Source: Heracleum sosnowskyi
Taxonomy: Eukaryota > Streptophyta > Magnoliopsida > Apiales > Apiaceae
Assembly: GCA_030848705.1 (NCBI GenBank)
Contig: CM061238.1
Location: 79,446,685 to 79,510,684, forward strand
Reading direction: 5' to 3'
Length of the DNA: 64,000 bases
Part shown: positions 1-12,400 of the stretch, one piece after another
Layout of the letters: every line of letters begins with the position of its first letter
How positions within the stretch are numbered: position 1 is the first letter of the stretch
Translations under genes and position numbers: made by a program
Notes under the pieces: generated by a model
Seen by the model: the letters and a program-made list of their open reading frames with translations, nothing else
The model's database searches: none
Told to the model about the DNA's origin: nothing

Positions 1-2841
1 TCCTGAAGTACTCTTCCGATCAATCTTACAACCTACAAAATCTGAATCTGTATAGCCAATAAGATCAAATCCTGTATCTTTAGGGTACCAAATTCCAAGA
101 TTTGGGGTTCCCTTAAGATATCTAAATATACGTTTCACAGCTATAAGATGAGATTCATTTGGATCAGACTGAAACCTAGCACACAAGCATGTTGCAAACA
201 TTATGTCTAGTCTACTTGCAGTGAGATATAGTAAGGAGCCTATCATACCTCTGTAGCTTGTGATGTCAACCTTCTTACCAGTTTCATCCTTATCAAGCTT
301 AGTGGTAGTTGGCATTGGAGTCTTTGCTGCAGATGAGTCTTCCATTTGATACTTCTTTAGAAGATCCTTGATGTACTTGGACTGGCAAATGAATATTCCA
401 TCTTACCTTTGATACACTTGTAGTCCAAGAAAGAATGACAATTCACCCATCATGCTTATTTCATATCGACTCTGCATTAACTTAGCAAATCTCTTGCATA
501 GATCATCATTAGTATAACCAAATATTATGTCATCAACATATACTTGCATTAATATCAACTCATTTTTGTGAATCTTATAAAAGAGAGTTTTATCTATGAC
601 ACCTCTAGTAAAGTTATTTTCAAGTAAAAATTCGGATAGAGTGTAATACCATGTCCTTGGAGCTTGCTTGAGTCCATAGAGAGCTTTGAACAGAAAATAT
701 ACAAAGTCCACCATATTTGAATCCTCAAAGCCTGGAGGTTGTTCCACATAAACTTCTTCTTCTAGCTCCCCATTCATAAATGCACTCTTCACATCCATTT
801 GATATACCTTGTAATTGGAATGTGCTGCGAATGCTAGAAACATCCTGGTTTTCTCAAGTCTTGCTATTGGTGCATAGGTTTCATCATAATATATACCCTC
901 TTCTTGAGAATAACCTTTAGCAACCAGTCTGGCTTTGTTTCTCGTTACAATGCCATCTTCATCCAATTTATTTCTGAATACCCATTTTGTTCGTATAACA
1001 GATTTTCCTTTAAGCCTGGGTACCAACTTCCAAACTTTCTTCCTTTCAAACTGATTGAGTTCATCTTGCATTGCAATAACCCAATCTGGATCTTCCAGGG
1101 CATCTTCAACTTTCTTAGGTTCTGTTTCTGAAAGAAACCCAGAATAGTGATATTCATTTTGTGATGTCCTTCTAGTTCTCACTCCTGTGTCAGGATCACC
1201 AATGATCAAGTGAAAGGGATGATCTCGACTCCATACCCTTTGTCTTGGCAGATATGATTTTGATGATTCTCCTTGTTCATAATTTTGTTGAGTGTGACTA
1301 GTTGATCCTTCTCCTGCTCCCCCTGAGTTGTTGCTGGTATGATCTGTTGACCCTGTTGTTTGACTAGTGGATCCAGTAGTAGTTTGAGGATTTCCACCAC
1401 TGTCACCACTTGGTTCAGAATCATTATCATTTTTATTATCATTATCACCAGGAACAACTACAGGTTCTTCTTCATTGTCAGAGAGATCTCCTAATAGATT
1501 TTCAAATATCAAGGATTCAGAGTTCTCTCCTATTTGCAGGCTTGGTCTTTTGGTGTCATCAAACATTACATTAAGGCTTTCCAACAACTTCTTATCTTCA
1601 ATCACATAAACCCTGTAAGCTTTAGATTCCAGATAATAGCCCAGAAAAATGCCTTCATCTGCTTTGGCATCAAACTTGCCTAAATGTTCTCCATATTTCA
1701 ATACAAAGCACTTTGCACCAAACACATGAAAATACTTCAGTGATGGTTTCTTGTTGGCCATTAGCTCATTCGGAGTCTTTTCATGATCTTTATTAATCAG
1801 GGTACGATTCTGAGTGTAGCAAGCTGTATTTACTGCTTCAGCCCAAAAGTAAGTGGGAAGTTTTGATTCACTTAGCATAGTCATTGCTGCTTCAACCAAG
1901 GTACGGTTCTTCCTTTCCACTACTCCATTTTGTTGAGGAGTTCTTGGTGCTGAATACTGTCTTGATATTCCTTTCTCTGTGCAGAAGTCATTTAGAACTA
2001 CATTCTTGAATTTAGTTCCATTGTCTGATCTGATTGTCCGCACAGGTAGGTTAGCTTCTACCTCTATCTTCTTTATGTGATCTATGATTAATTGTGTTGC
2101 TTCATTCTTTGATTGTAAGAATAACACCCACGTGTACTTGGAGTAGTCGTCAACCATCACCAATGCATATCTTTTCCTTGATACTGACATAACATTTACT
2201 GGACCAAATAAATCCATATGAATTAGTTGTAGAGGTTCACAAATGCTTGTCAGTTCTTTGCTTCTGTGTGATGCTTTATTAGACTTCCCTTTTTCACATG
2301 CTTCACATATTCCCTCCTGATGAAATTCCATCAAGGGCAACCCTCTCACTAACTCTCTCTTTACCAAAGAGTTCATAGTTTTGAAGTTCAAGTGTGAGAG
2401 CTTCTTATGCCATAACCAACTTTGATCTGTTGAAGCCTTGCTGTAGAAGCATTTGACTTCTCCATTACTGGCAGAACTTAAGTCAGCTATAAACAAATTT
2501 CCTTTTCTTACTCCTTGTAGAGCAAGCTTCTCATCTTTCCTGTTTGAGATCAAGCATTTGTCTTTTCTGAAATCTACATTGTATCCTTTATCACAGAACT
2601 GACTGATACTTAGAAGATTGTGCTTTAATCCTTCAACAAGAGAGATATTTTCAATGATGACATTCCCAATTCTCAGATTACCATATCCCGTAGTGAATCC
2701 CTTGTTGTCATCTCCAAAGGTTACTATCGGGCCGGTCTTCTTAACCACATCTGTAAGCAAGGACTCTTCTCCTGTCATGTGTCTAGAACAGCCACTATCC
2801 AGAATCCACACGACCTTTGCATTGTTAACCTTACCCTGCAA
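1..2841 (-). pseudogene. Older copia pol (protease, integrase, RT, start of RNase H), one nonsense codon
   Basis: Encodes in order: aspartic protease (WILDSGCSRHMTG near the N-terminus), GAG-pre-integrase and integrase zinc finger (HKKLSHLNFK, then CEACEKGK), integrase core (FGPVNVMS, IRSDNGTKF, QQNGVVERKNRTL) and reverse transcriptase (YVDDIIFGYTN). An in-frame TAA at 403-405 sits in the RT connection just after LGLQVYQR. Below it the same frame stays open to base 1 through the LLYLTASR block and into RNase H (CKIDRKSTSG). The upstream edge is set by a TGA at 2842-2844. The codon at 2839-2841 is TTG, so this is not a true start. Gag and pol are in different frames here. Confidence 0.85.
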
Positions 2842-2921
2842 TCACGGATTGATTAAGCGGACTTTGGTACCCAAACTTGTTTGGGTCCTGAAGGTTTAGA
2901 TACTTTAACAGGAGTAACATT

Positions 2922-3688
2922 TTATTCAGTCTTAACCTGTTTGACTTTCATGTTGACTATGGCTTTCTCACTTTCAGTATTAGTGCTACAAGATGCATTC
3001 ATTAACTTAAAATAAGCATGCATGATATTGTATGTACAAAGTAAGCACTCTTTCTTACCACGGGGTTCATGAAGATCATGCATGTCAGACATGTTATGCA
3101 TTTCAGAAGTAACAACAGTTTCTACTTTAACCTTTTTATATGCATGTGTAAGGTGACCAGCAGAATTGCAATTAGTGCACAACTTCCTAGATGCAATGGG
3201 AGAGGATGAAACGATATTCTGATTAATAACACCTGCTTTCCCATTCTTGTTCTTTTTAACCTTACCTACTTTATTGCCTACTTCAGTTTTAGGTAATTCA
3301 GTTTTTACTGACTTCCTAGGCAACTCAGTTTTTATCTCTTTTTCCTTTATTAAATCATCCTCAAGCAATTCTTGTCTAATGATTAAGTCTCCTTCATTGA
3401 TAGGTTCTGAAACAGGCTTAACAAAAACTGGACAGTCGACATTCTTAAGAATGTGTGGAATATTCTTCTTGACAGCTGAAGGTGTCACAGGAAATTCCAC
3501 TAACTTCTTTCCAGTTTTCTTGATATAGTCAAATCCTATTGCAGTTTTATTCCCTAAGGTCTGAGTATCAATTATTTCCTTAGCAATTAGGGCGGAGTTC
3601 TTATATGCATTCAGTTTCAAATCTAAGTCTGAAATCTGCTTCCTGAGGATTGTCTCTATCTCTTCATTACATTTGACCTTGTTCTCTA
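2922..3688 (-). pseudogene. Older copia gag, 3' portion
   Basis: Continues the gag that breaks at 14610. It begins in a coiled coil (KCNEEIETILRKQISDLDLK) and carries a degenerate second zinc knuckle, CTNCNSAGHLTHAYKK, where the final Cys is Tyr. It ends at a TAA at 2922-2924. Beyond that stop the same frame reads through GPKQVWVPK, a conserved gag/protease junction of plant copia elements, and meets another TAA near 2858. The first residues of the open frame (3689-3737) are LTR of the younger element and do not belong to this gene. Confidence 0.75.
3684..3688. repeat. Target-site duplication of the young copia element (left copy)
   Basis: CTCTA before the left LTR pairs with CTCGA at 14610-14614 after the right LTR. 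Four of five bases match, with one presumed later substitution. Five-base duplications are usual for copia elements. Confidence 0.65.
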
Positions 3689-4232
3689 TGTTAGGCCGAA
3701 TACACAATATATAATCAAGTATGTATGAGAATAACAATCAAGAACACAAGTTTGTAAATCAACAAACTGAATTATATTAAATAATTCTCTCTTAGTGATG
3801 TTAATGAATCACAAAGAGCTGCTAGGTTACAAGAATAATAATTCTATGTTCGCGTCCCTTCTAGGGATAACCTATCTGTGTTTATATAGTACACAGCTAC
3901 ATACAATCCTTATCTAATTGATACTCCTAAAAATTAGCTATACAATTGATATCAATTAAGGATTGCTTCAGTCTTCTGTCCAGTCTCCTTAGCTGTATCA
4001 ATATATTCTGCTTCTTTCCATCTTCAGAATATATTGCTTCTAGAATCTTTATCTTTGCACCGACAGCTAAGTCAACTTTCATCCTGTCAGACTTTAACAA
4101 ACTCTGACCGGCTTCCATGTAAACTCTTCACCCAGTCAGACTTTATCAAACTCTGACTGGCTTCTATGTAAACTTTGATATGTACCTGTTACTTAAACAC
4201 TGATGAACAAACGTCAGCAATTATAACTAACA
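3689..4232 (-). repeat. 3' LTR of young copia element
   Basis: 544 bp, beginning TGTTAGGCCG and ending CTAACA on the plus strand. It is the direct repeat of 14066-14609 with three mismatches. Confidence 0.95.
3881..3890 (-). promoter_or_regulatory. LTR TATA box (3' LTR)
   Basis: The minus strand reads ACTATATAAA, a good TATA box in the LTR. The identical site in the 5' LTR lies at 14258-14267. Confidence 0.6.
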
Positions 4233-4246
4233 ATCTCCCCCAACTT
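4233..4246 (-). other. Polypurine tract of young copia element
   Basis: The minus strand reads AAGTTGGGGGAGAT directly before the 3' LTR. This is the usual plus-strand priming tract of plant copia elements. Confidence 0.85.
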
Positions 4247-4394
4247 GTTCATACCAAAATGTACAAGTTAAACAGATAATTGATGATGTCAAAACATATA
4301 ACAAATGCAGTGTTTAACATATGTCAGAGTTTAATTTTAAAACAGAGTTTAAATTTAACTTAGAACAGAAAACATAAAAACTTACAGTCAGACT

Positions 4395-7300
4395 TTACTT
4401 AATCTCTTGAATATCAGGCACTGTTCTGATATAATCTGACAGTAGTTTCTTCTCAGCTCTATTCAGTTCAGCAATCATAATCTTCTTCAGCTCCTTCATT
4501 TCTGGTTCATCTTCACCAATTTGATAAATGGCAGCCCTCAAAGAATATATGCTGTTTTTGTCCATTTCATTGCCAAGTCTGATATAAAAAGGTTTATCAG
4601 ACTCTAGATTGAACTCAAGAACCTTTTTATTTAGTGCAGTTCTGAACCTAGCACTATTCCTTTTCATTTCTACCAACTTTCCATGTGCATCTCTGTATTT
4701 AGGAATGTATGCACTTGATACTCCAGCTCCACTCAAAACTTTGGATTTCATCATCCTTTCCTTCAAAACTCGAGCAGCATCATAAGTACTTCTATTCTTT
4801 ACTTCAAATAGATATAGAACATACTCTAGCTCTTCCCAGAGTTTTAACTGAATATCAAATTCACCAACTCTATACACTCTGCCATCAGCCATAAAATATA
4901 ACAAGAATTCCTTTTTGATTCCTTTGTGAAAAATCATCTGTACAGATTCTAGTTTGTCAAGGCCTTCTTGAGTAATTCCAACTCCAGATTCTGCCAGTGA
5001 AAACTTGTCTTGAGATCTGTTATTAGTTCTTCTCTCTCTGTGTGAACCCAGTCCAGATTTATCAAAGGCTTCTTTTCCCAATACTGTTCTGGTTTCTGAG
5101 AAATTCACAGCTTCAAGCTTTAAATCTTCAAGAAGTTTTGGTTTGCTGAATCCTGGAAGTTGTGTAGATTTCTGTACAACTTGAGCAACGTCAGAGGTTG
5201 TCATAGCTTTAGTAGTAACATCAACTTGAGCAGCGTCAGAGGTTGATTTAAACTTCTTATTCAGGTTAGGCTCTTCAATCATTACGCCTTTACCTTTATC
5301 AGCATTTGAACCACTAGGCCTCCTTGAGTACTGTAAACTCTGATCAGAGTTTACATTCTCTTTAATAACAATTCCTTTTTCTTTTCTCCTTGGAGTCTTA
5401 GTGTTCTTCTGCTTGTAGATTCCAGCTTCAACATCTTTCCTGTGTTCCTCAGCAAGCAATTGCTCTTCAGCCTGGATATCTTCAATAGTAACATTCTTAC
5501 CATGTTCTGCTAAGAATAACTGTGTAGCAACTTCTTCATCAGTAACTGGAGTTTTAGAGAAAAGAAGTAAACTTCTAACCCTTGAAGAAGACTGCCCTCC
5601 AGTGTTTAATCTTTTTCCATCAGCATTTGTCTGAGCATCAGAGTTTGACCTCCTCCCTTGCCTTTGAACATTCTTTGATCTTGGATGATATTTGTCTCTT
5701 GCACCACCATCAGCAGTATCATCCTTCTGAGTCAGAGTTTGAGAGCTCTTGCATTTGTCTTTAGATACTCTCTCCCCCTTTTTGACAGCATCAGAAATCA
5801 ATACTGATGTGAGCAATTCAATAGAATTTGCAATTTCATCCAACTTAGTTGACATTTTGACTTGATTTTCTTCAACCTTGGATAGCCTGGAATCAAAATT
5901 CTTCTGATCTTTACACAAAGAGATGTATAGAGATTTGTCCTTTTGCTGTGTAAGCTCTCTTTGAGTTATATCATTCCTCAATCCTGTAATCACCTTGTCA
6001 GAATCATCAAAACGATTGTTCAATGATTTGATTTGTACAATAGTTGCTTTGAGATGACTGAGAAGTTCTGGATTTGTAATCTCTTTAGAAGACTTTGTGA
6101 CAAAATCTGCAGCTCTTTCATTGGAAAAGATAGTATCCTTGCTTGACCAATTTGAGAAGTACATATTCTGAAAATGTTCTGCAGTAGCACGATTTGCTTC
6201 TCTTTCTTCTTCAGAGTTTGCTTGAATGTCAGACAACTCGACTTGAATATCAGGATTAGAATGAGCAGGACTAGCTTCAGCATTGTCATCCTCTGCTTCA
6301 TTTTCTGAAAGAACATTCTCTGCCACTTTTTCAGGATCATCAGAGTTTGCAGTATTACTAAACTCTGCTTCTTTGTGAACAATCTCAACAACAGATTGTT
6401 GTAGAGCTTCAAGAACAAGAGCATCCTCAGAGTTTGCAACAAACTCTGCTTCAAAAGGAACATTTTCTGTTGTATCCTTTTCAACAACATCAGGATTCGC
6501 AGTTTCTGTAGCAACAGCTTCTGTATCATTAGTAGCTAAAGGCTGATTGACTTCCTCACCTTTCTCAACTTCAAAAGTAAGTATTTCTGTGTGAGAAGCC
6601 ATGGATTCTTCAATTCTCATAGTGTCTAGATCAGCTTCCAAACCCTCTGTAAAATGTTCAGAATTTAAAGAGGTGTTTGCTTCAAAATCCATATCACATC
6701 CCTGTGGCTCAAAAATTTCAGCTTCACCATTATCTGTAGCAGCATCTACAGCTTCCTCAACTACATCATCAGACTTTGATGTAGGAGCTTCTGTTGCAGT
6801 ATTTACTCTGTCCTGAGTAGGCACAGTAGTATCAAAAATCTCCTCTTGAACTTCAGGAGTTTCATGCTCCATAGAAACTCTGTCTTCAAAGACAGCTTCA
6901 TTCACATGAATCCCTTCTTCAATATTTTCAGCACCAAAGAGCTGTGCTGCTACTATTCTTCTTTTTCTCTGATGAAGAGTTTCTTCATCAGTTTCAGTCT
7001 CTGAGGCTTCAACAGCATCAACAGCAACAGACTTTAACCTGTTAGCTCTAACTTTTCTTTTCTTCCTTGAAGTTTCAACAGAGGTTGACCCTCCAACTTC
7101 ATCAGTATTTAAAGTTTTAGCAGCCTTGAAAGCTCTGTGCTTAGTCCTCCCTCCAGTCTTTTGTCTTGGAGCTACTTGAGTATCATTGTTTATCTGTTGT
7201 GGTTGCTGTTGTGGTTGAGGTTGAGGGTTTAAAAACTGATGAACCCTCTCAGGTAACAACAACTCACCAACATTGACTTTCTTCAAATCCTTATTTGTAA

Positions 7301-8018
7301 GGTCAGAGAATACTCTTTTATGCAATTTGAATGAGGGAATTTCGTCCTCCTCATCAATCTCAACATTTGGGACACAAGCAGAGAATAAAATTTGACAAAA
7401 TCTAGAAAAATAGACTACATGCCTATTCTCTGTTAACTTCTCACCTATGTTCATCAAAACAAGTCTAGCAAAATCATAATTACTACCAAAAAGAAGTGAA
7501 TACCCGATTTGTAGACTATCAATTGGAATCGCATCCCAATTGGTACATTTCTTCCCGAACGCTCTGGTTATGCAATCGAAAAAGAAACTCCATTCCTTTC
7601 GTAAGAGCGGTCGCTTCAACTGACCTATCTTGACTAAAGATCCAGAGTATCCAATGGCTTGCATCATTCTTTGAATATCAGTATCACCAACAGCAATAGT
7701 GTACGCATCATATTCTGCAAAGCCCATTGCTTCACGAACAGTTCCTGGAGTAATGACATACTCTGTCTCTTGAAACTCAAAGACAATCGATGGAGTTCCA
7801 GAATCACCACCGTTATCATATACACCAGTTTCCCAGAAAGCTTTGATCTGAGATCCATAAAGCTTTGCAGGCTCCACTAAAGCACGCCCAATTTCCGATT
7901 GAGCAAGGAAATTTTGCAGTAAATGAAACGCCTCCGGTGTGTTCTCATTGCTAAGAGGTGCTGCATAGTTATTTGGAACAAAGTCTAATCCAACAGAGTT
8001 AAACATAGAGGTTGCCAT
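4395..8018 (-). CDS. Extra ORF between copia pol and 3' LTR, 1,207 aa
   Basis: One uninterrupted 1,207-codon frame that lacks polymerase, protease or integrase motifs. Residues about 1-240 form a globular region with an ALVEPAKLYGSQIKAFWETG segment followed by VITPGTVREAMG. A similar pattern occurs in ORFs downstream of pol in Asteraceae Sirevirus-like elements (from memory; not checked here). Then come a Gln/Pro patch (about 265-280), basic stretches (HRAFKAAK, SRKKRKVRANR), a long acidic Ser/Asn/Asp/Glu region (about 330-620), a coiled coil (about 645-750), a charged linker and a second structured part (about 990-1207). No signal peptide or clear membrane helix is visible, so it does not look like an envelope protein. 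A Gag-like or nucleic-acid-binding role is only a guess. Confidence 0.8.
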   Translation of the reverse strand: MATSMFNSVGLDFVPNNYAAPLSNENTPEAFHLLQNFLAQSEIGRALVEPAKLYGSQIKAFWETGVYDNGGDSGTPSIVFEFQETEYVITPGTVREAMGFAEYDAYTIAVGDTDIQRMMQAIGYSGSLVKIGQLKRPLLRKEWSFFFDCITRAFGKKCTNWDAIPIDSLQIGYSLLFGSNYDFARLVLMNIGEKLTENRHVVYFSRFCQILFSACVPNVEIDEEDEIPSFKLHKRVFSDLTNKDLKKVNVGELLLPERVHQFLNPQPQPQQQPQQINNDTQVAPRQKTGGRTKHRAFKAAKTLNTDEVGGSTSVETSRKKRKVRANRLKSVAVDAVEASETETDEETLHQRKRRIVAAQLFGAENIEEGIHVNEAVFEDRVSMEHETPEVQEEIFDTTVPTQDRVNTATEAPTSKSDDVVEEAVDAATDNGEAEIFEPQGCDMDFEANTSLNSEHFTEGLEADLDTMRIEESMASHTEILTFEVEKGEEVNQPLATNDTEAVATETANPDVVEKDTTENVPFEAEFVANSEDALVLEALQQSVVEIVHKEAEFSNTANSDDPEKVAENVLSENEAEDDNAEASPAHSNPDIQVELSDIQANSEEEREANRATAEHFQNMYFSNWSSKDTIFSNERAADFVTKSSKEITNPELLSHLKATIVQIKSLNNRFDDSDKVITGLRNDITQRELTQQKDKSLYISLCKDQKNFDSRLSKVEENQVKMSTKLDEIANSIELLTSVLISDAVKKGERVSKDKCKSSQTLTQKDDTADGGARDKYHPRSKNVQRQGRRSNSDAQTNADGKRLNTGGQSSSRVRSLLLFSKTPVTDEEVATQLFLAEHGKNVTIEDIQAEEQLLAEEHRKDVEAGIYKQKNTKTPRRKEKGIVIKENVNSDQSLQYSRRPSGSNADKGKGVMIEEPNLNKKFKSTSDAAQVDVTTKAMTTSDVAQVVQKSTQLPGFSKPKLLEDLKLEAVNFSETRTVLGKEAFDKSGLGSHRERRTNNRSQDKFSLAESGVGITQEGLDKLESVQMIFHKGIKKEFLLYFMADGRVYRVGEFDIQLKLWEELEYVLYLFEVKNRSTYDAARVLKERMMKSKVLSGAGVSSAYIPKYRDAHGKLVEMKRNSARFRTALNKKVLEFNLESDKPFYIRLGNEMDKNSIYSLRAAIYQIGEDEPEMKELKKIMIAELNRAEKKLLSDYIRTVPDIQEIK

Positions 8019-9430
8019 TTGAAATCAGAGATTAAAAGTACGAAAGTGTATGAGAAAGATTATGCAGAAAAGTGTTTGTAGAATTGTGTGAGTGAAAAGT
8101 ATGTGTGAAAATGATAAGTGAGTAAAAGATTAGACGTATGTGTGTGTATTGTATTAATATGAGATTCAAAATTAAAAACTGAACAGTTTTTAATCATTAA
8201 TACACAACTGTCTTACTCCTGTAATTATGTGAGTGGGACACGTGTCACACATGCAGTTACTGACAGCAAAGAAGTGACAGTTTTCAATGCGCATGCGCAG
8301 TAAAAAAAACCACAATAATTACTGCCTGTTACACTTTTCTAGGCATTAACCTCTCTCCTCTGTTTAAAAACATTTTTGAACAACTATCCAATCATACTCT
8401 TTTTAAATTTTCAAAACAAATGTCTTTTTCTCAAAATTATAATATGTCTGAAACAAAGAAATCATTTTAACCATCACAGATTAAAACAAAGTTACCTCGG
8501 CATATGTCACACAATACGTCAGTGTTTACCATTTGTCCTTCTTTGTCAATAAACTCTTTTCTCAATCTGTACAGGTGTGAATAATTGTGTGTGCAATAGC
8601 ATAGTTTACCGAAATCAATATTTAGATCATCTCAAAGTGCATAAAATCTACAAACTAAAGCAGTAAAAACTGGTTGCCTAAACTCTCATGTATAACATAA
8701 AATCTGATTTTATATCTAAACTCTGTATACTGATATCCTTTCATTTGGATATATCTTTTGTTTTTCACCCCCTTTCTTTATATTTTTTTTATTTTATTTT
8801 TTTTATTTTTTTTATTATTTTTTTTTATTTTTCCAGTAATCAGTGGTTGGCACTAGTCACCAAAAATCAAAGATTTCATCCCTTATTTCATACAATAAGT
8901 TCCTGGATCTTCCTAGGCTCAACATGATCTCAAAGGAATTTGTGCTCTGTTTGGCATCTTTTGATTTGAGGGTGAATTATTTGCAATTAATAATCAGAGT
9001 TTAGACTTTTCATCAGTTAATACAATTAATTTATGAGAGAAAATGCAAACAGCTAATACAAACTCAGTGTATAGGATCAATAAACTAAGAGATAGTATAA
9101 ATATAGAGACAGTATCATGCTGTGTTAACTTACTGCACATATTTGAGATCAGAATCTATACAACTCTTAAGGATTCACAGTTACTTACTGAGAATTATGC
9201 TTCATACAAATTTCTTCATTGGTCCATATGTTTCAGACAAAAATTACAATCAGAGTATAGCATTAGACTCTTACTATCAGAGTATGACCAACACTTTATG
9301 ACTAACAGAGTTTAGCATCAGAGTTTACTTTCAGAGTTTATGACACTGGTATTCATAACAGTTAATACATGCAAGGAATCATGAGCATTTAAAAATCAAA
9401 CATGTATAGTTTTGAGTCTAACCTGGATCC
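8019..9430 (-). other. Non-coding spacer between pol and the extra ORF
   Basis: About 1.4 kb without a credible coding frame. It includes a T/A homopolymer-rich tract at about 8760-8835 and several copies of TCAGAGTTT near 8993, 9307, 9318 and 9330. It may hold signals for expressing the downstream ORF (internal promoter or splice acceptor), but none is clearly identifiable. Confidence 0.5.
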
Positions 9431-12400
9431 CTAGTCAAAACCAGAGATCATTCCAAGTTCATTTACCAATCTTGTAAAAGTAGCTTCACTCAAAGGTTTT
9501 GTGAAGATATCTGCAAGTTGTTGGTCTGTAGACACAAAATGAAGCTCAATGTTCCCTTCTTCCACATGTTCTCTGATGAAATGATACCTTATGCTGATGT
9601 GCTTGGTCATGGAATGCTGTACTGGATTACCTGTCATAGCAATAGCACTTTGGTTATCACAGAAAATAGGTATTTTAGAGTACCTTAACCCATAATCCAG
9701 CAATTGATTCTTCATCCATAGAATCTGTGCACAACAGCTACCAGCTGCTATATACTCTGCTTCTGCTGTGGATGTAGAAATTGATTTCTGTTTCTTACTG
9801 TACCAAGAAACCAATCTGTCACCTAAGAATTGACAGCTTCCACTTGTACTTTTTCTGTCTATCTTACAGCCTGCAAAATCTGCATCAGAGTAACCAATTA
9901 ACTTAAACTCTGATTCTCTAGGATACCACAAACCCAAGGTTATGGTTCCTTTGAGATATTTGAAAATCCTTTTTACAGCTGTTAGATGAGGCTCTCTGGG
10001 ATCTGCTTGAAATCTTGCACAAAGACATGTTGCAAACATGATATCAGGTCTACTTGCAGTAAGATACAGTAAAGACCCTATCATTCCTCTGTAGTTTGTC
10101 ATATCTACTGAGGCTCCTGTGTCTTTGTCTAGCTTTGTTGCAGTAGCCATGGGAGTTGGAGCAGATGAACTATCAAGCATACCAAATTTCTTTAGAAGAT
10201 TTCTGGTATACTTTGCTTGATTGATAAAAATCCCATCATCTGTTTGCTTGACCTGTAAGCCTAGAAAATAACTAAGCTCTCCCATCATGCTCATTTGGTA
10301 CCTGGATTGCATAAGCTTTGCAAACTTCTTACAGAGTTTGTCATTAGTAGATCCAAAAATAATATCATCTACATAAATTTGAACTAACAGCAAATCATCA
10401 CCAGAATTGAAATAAAACAAGGTTTTATCAATTGTACCTCTTGTGAACCCACTTTCTAAAAGAAATTGAGCAAGAGTTTCATACCATGCTCTTGGTGCTT
10501 GCTTTAGTCCATATAATGCCTTGTCAAGCCTGTAGACATAATCTGGATGCTTGGGATCTACAAATCCTGGTGGTTGTTCAACAAATACTTCTTCTTCAAG
10601 CTTCCCATTGAGAAAAGCACTTTTTACATCCATCTGAAAGACTTTAAATTTCTTGTGTGCAGCATAGGCCAGAAAGATTCTTATAGCCTCCAATCTTGCA
10701 ACTGGAGCAAAGGTTTCATCATAGTCAATTCCTTCCTGTTGTGAATATCCTTTAGCCACAAGTCTAGCCTTGTTTCTTGTAATCACACCTTCACTGTCAG
10801 TCTTGTTTCTGAAAACCCACTTTGTACCTACTATTGATCTATTCTTTGGTCTAGGTACAAGTGTCCAGACTTCATTTCTTTCAAATTCATTTAACTCTTC
10901 TTGCATTGCTGTAATCCAATTAGCATCTTGAAGAGCTTCTTCCACTTTCTTTGGTTCTGTTTGAGACAAGAAAGCATGATACAGACACTCATTATTTGTT
11001 GCACTTCTAGTTCTCACACTAGCATCAGGATCTCCAATTATGAGATCAGGTGTGTGTGCCTGTGTCCACTTTCTTGCTGTTGGTAAGTGGTTTCTTGCAT
11101 CATTATTGGATCCTCCCCCTTGATCCATGCTCTCCTGATCCATATGTTGATTTTCTGCATTATCTGAGGTTCCCCCTGAATTGGATGGTTCAGAGTTTGA
11201 ACTGTCAGAGTTTGAATCAGTTTCCTCAACTGACTCACTTGTTGTGTCTTGTTGAGCTTCTTCACGCTCCCCCTCAACTGGTTCTCTATTTTGTTCAACT
11301 CGAGAATTTTCAGTTTCTCCAGTATTTACCAGTAGAGGTTCAGAGTATGCTTCGTCAGAGTTTGTCAGAACCGCTCCATCAGAGTTTGTCGGTACTGCTT
11401 CATCAGAGTTTACATCATCAGAGAATAAACCTTCATTTTCAAAACGCAGTTGATCATATCCATCTAAGTCATCGAGTCCAGTTATTTTCTTATCATCAAA
11501 TGACACATGTATGGATTCCATGATCACTTTAGTTCTCAGATTGTAGACTCTGAATGCTTTTGTTGACAATGGATAGCCAACAAAGATTCCTTCATCAGCT
11601 TTTAACTCGAACTTGGTCAACTGTTCAGGATGAGTCTTCAACACAAAGCATTTGCATCCAAATATATGAAAATATTTCAAATTTGGCTTCTTATTTTTCA
11701 CCATCTCATATGGTGTTTTCCCATGCTTGTTGATCAATGTTGCATTTTGAGTAAAACAAGCAGTTTGAACAGCTTCTGCCCAGAAGTATGTTGGTAGTTT
11801 TGCTTCTTCAAGCATAGTTCTTGCTGCTTCAATTAAAGTTCTGTTCTTTCTTTCAACTACACCATTTTGCTGTGGAGTTCCAGGTGCAGAAAACTCTTGT
11901 TTCACTCCTCTTTCCTTGCAGAAAGCTTCCATGATTGAGTTTCTGAATTCAGTTCCATTATCACTCCTTATAATTTTGACTTTGTGCTGTGATCCTTTGT
12001 CCAGTAGATTTACATGATCCATCAGAGTTTGAGCAGTTTCATCCTTCTTTGACAAGAAATACACCCATGTATATCTAGTATATTCATCAACAATTACTAG
12101 AGCATATTTCTTTCTGCCCATGGACATTACATTCACTGGTCCAAAGAGATCAACATGTAGAAGATGATAAGGTTCCACTACTGAAGATTCAGATTTGCTC
12201 TTGAAAGATGACTTCCTTTGCTTGGCTTTTTGACAAGAATCACATAAGCCATCTAGACTGAGTATTGATTTTGGAAGTCCCCTTACAAGATCCTTTCTTA
12301 TAAGTTCGTTTATGTTGTTCAAATTGAGATGAGAGAGCTTCTTATGCCAATTCCAACTCTCTTCATTTGACATTCTGGCAGTCAGACACACTATTTTTCC

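Noticed and set aside
3927..4118. 63-codon ORF in each LTR (also 14304-14495)
   Set aside because: It lies wholly in the LTR, spans the region around transcription signals and resembles no known protein. Identity between copies follows from LTR identity.
8760..8835. Polypyrimidine tract read as a plus-strand splice acceptor
   Set aside because: The element is transcribed from the minus strand, where this is an A-rich tract. No plus-strand gene uses it.
11038..11523. Overlapping ORFs on both strands opposite or out of frame with the young gag-pol
   Set aside because: They are shadows of the Ser/Asp-rich linker between integrase and reverse transcriptase, which itself is in one long frame.
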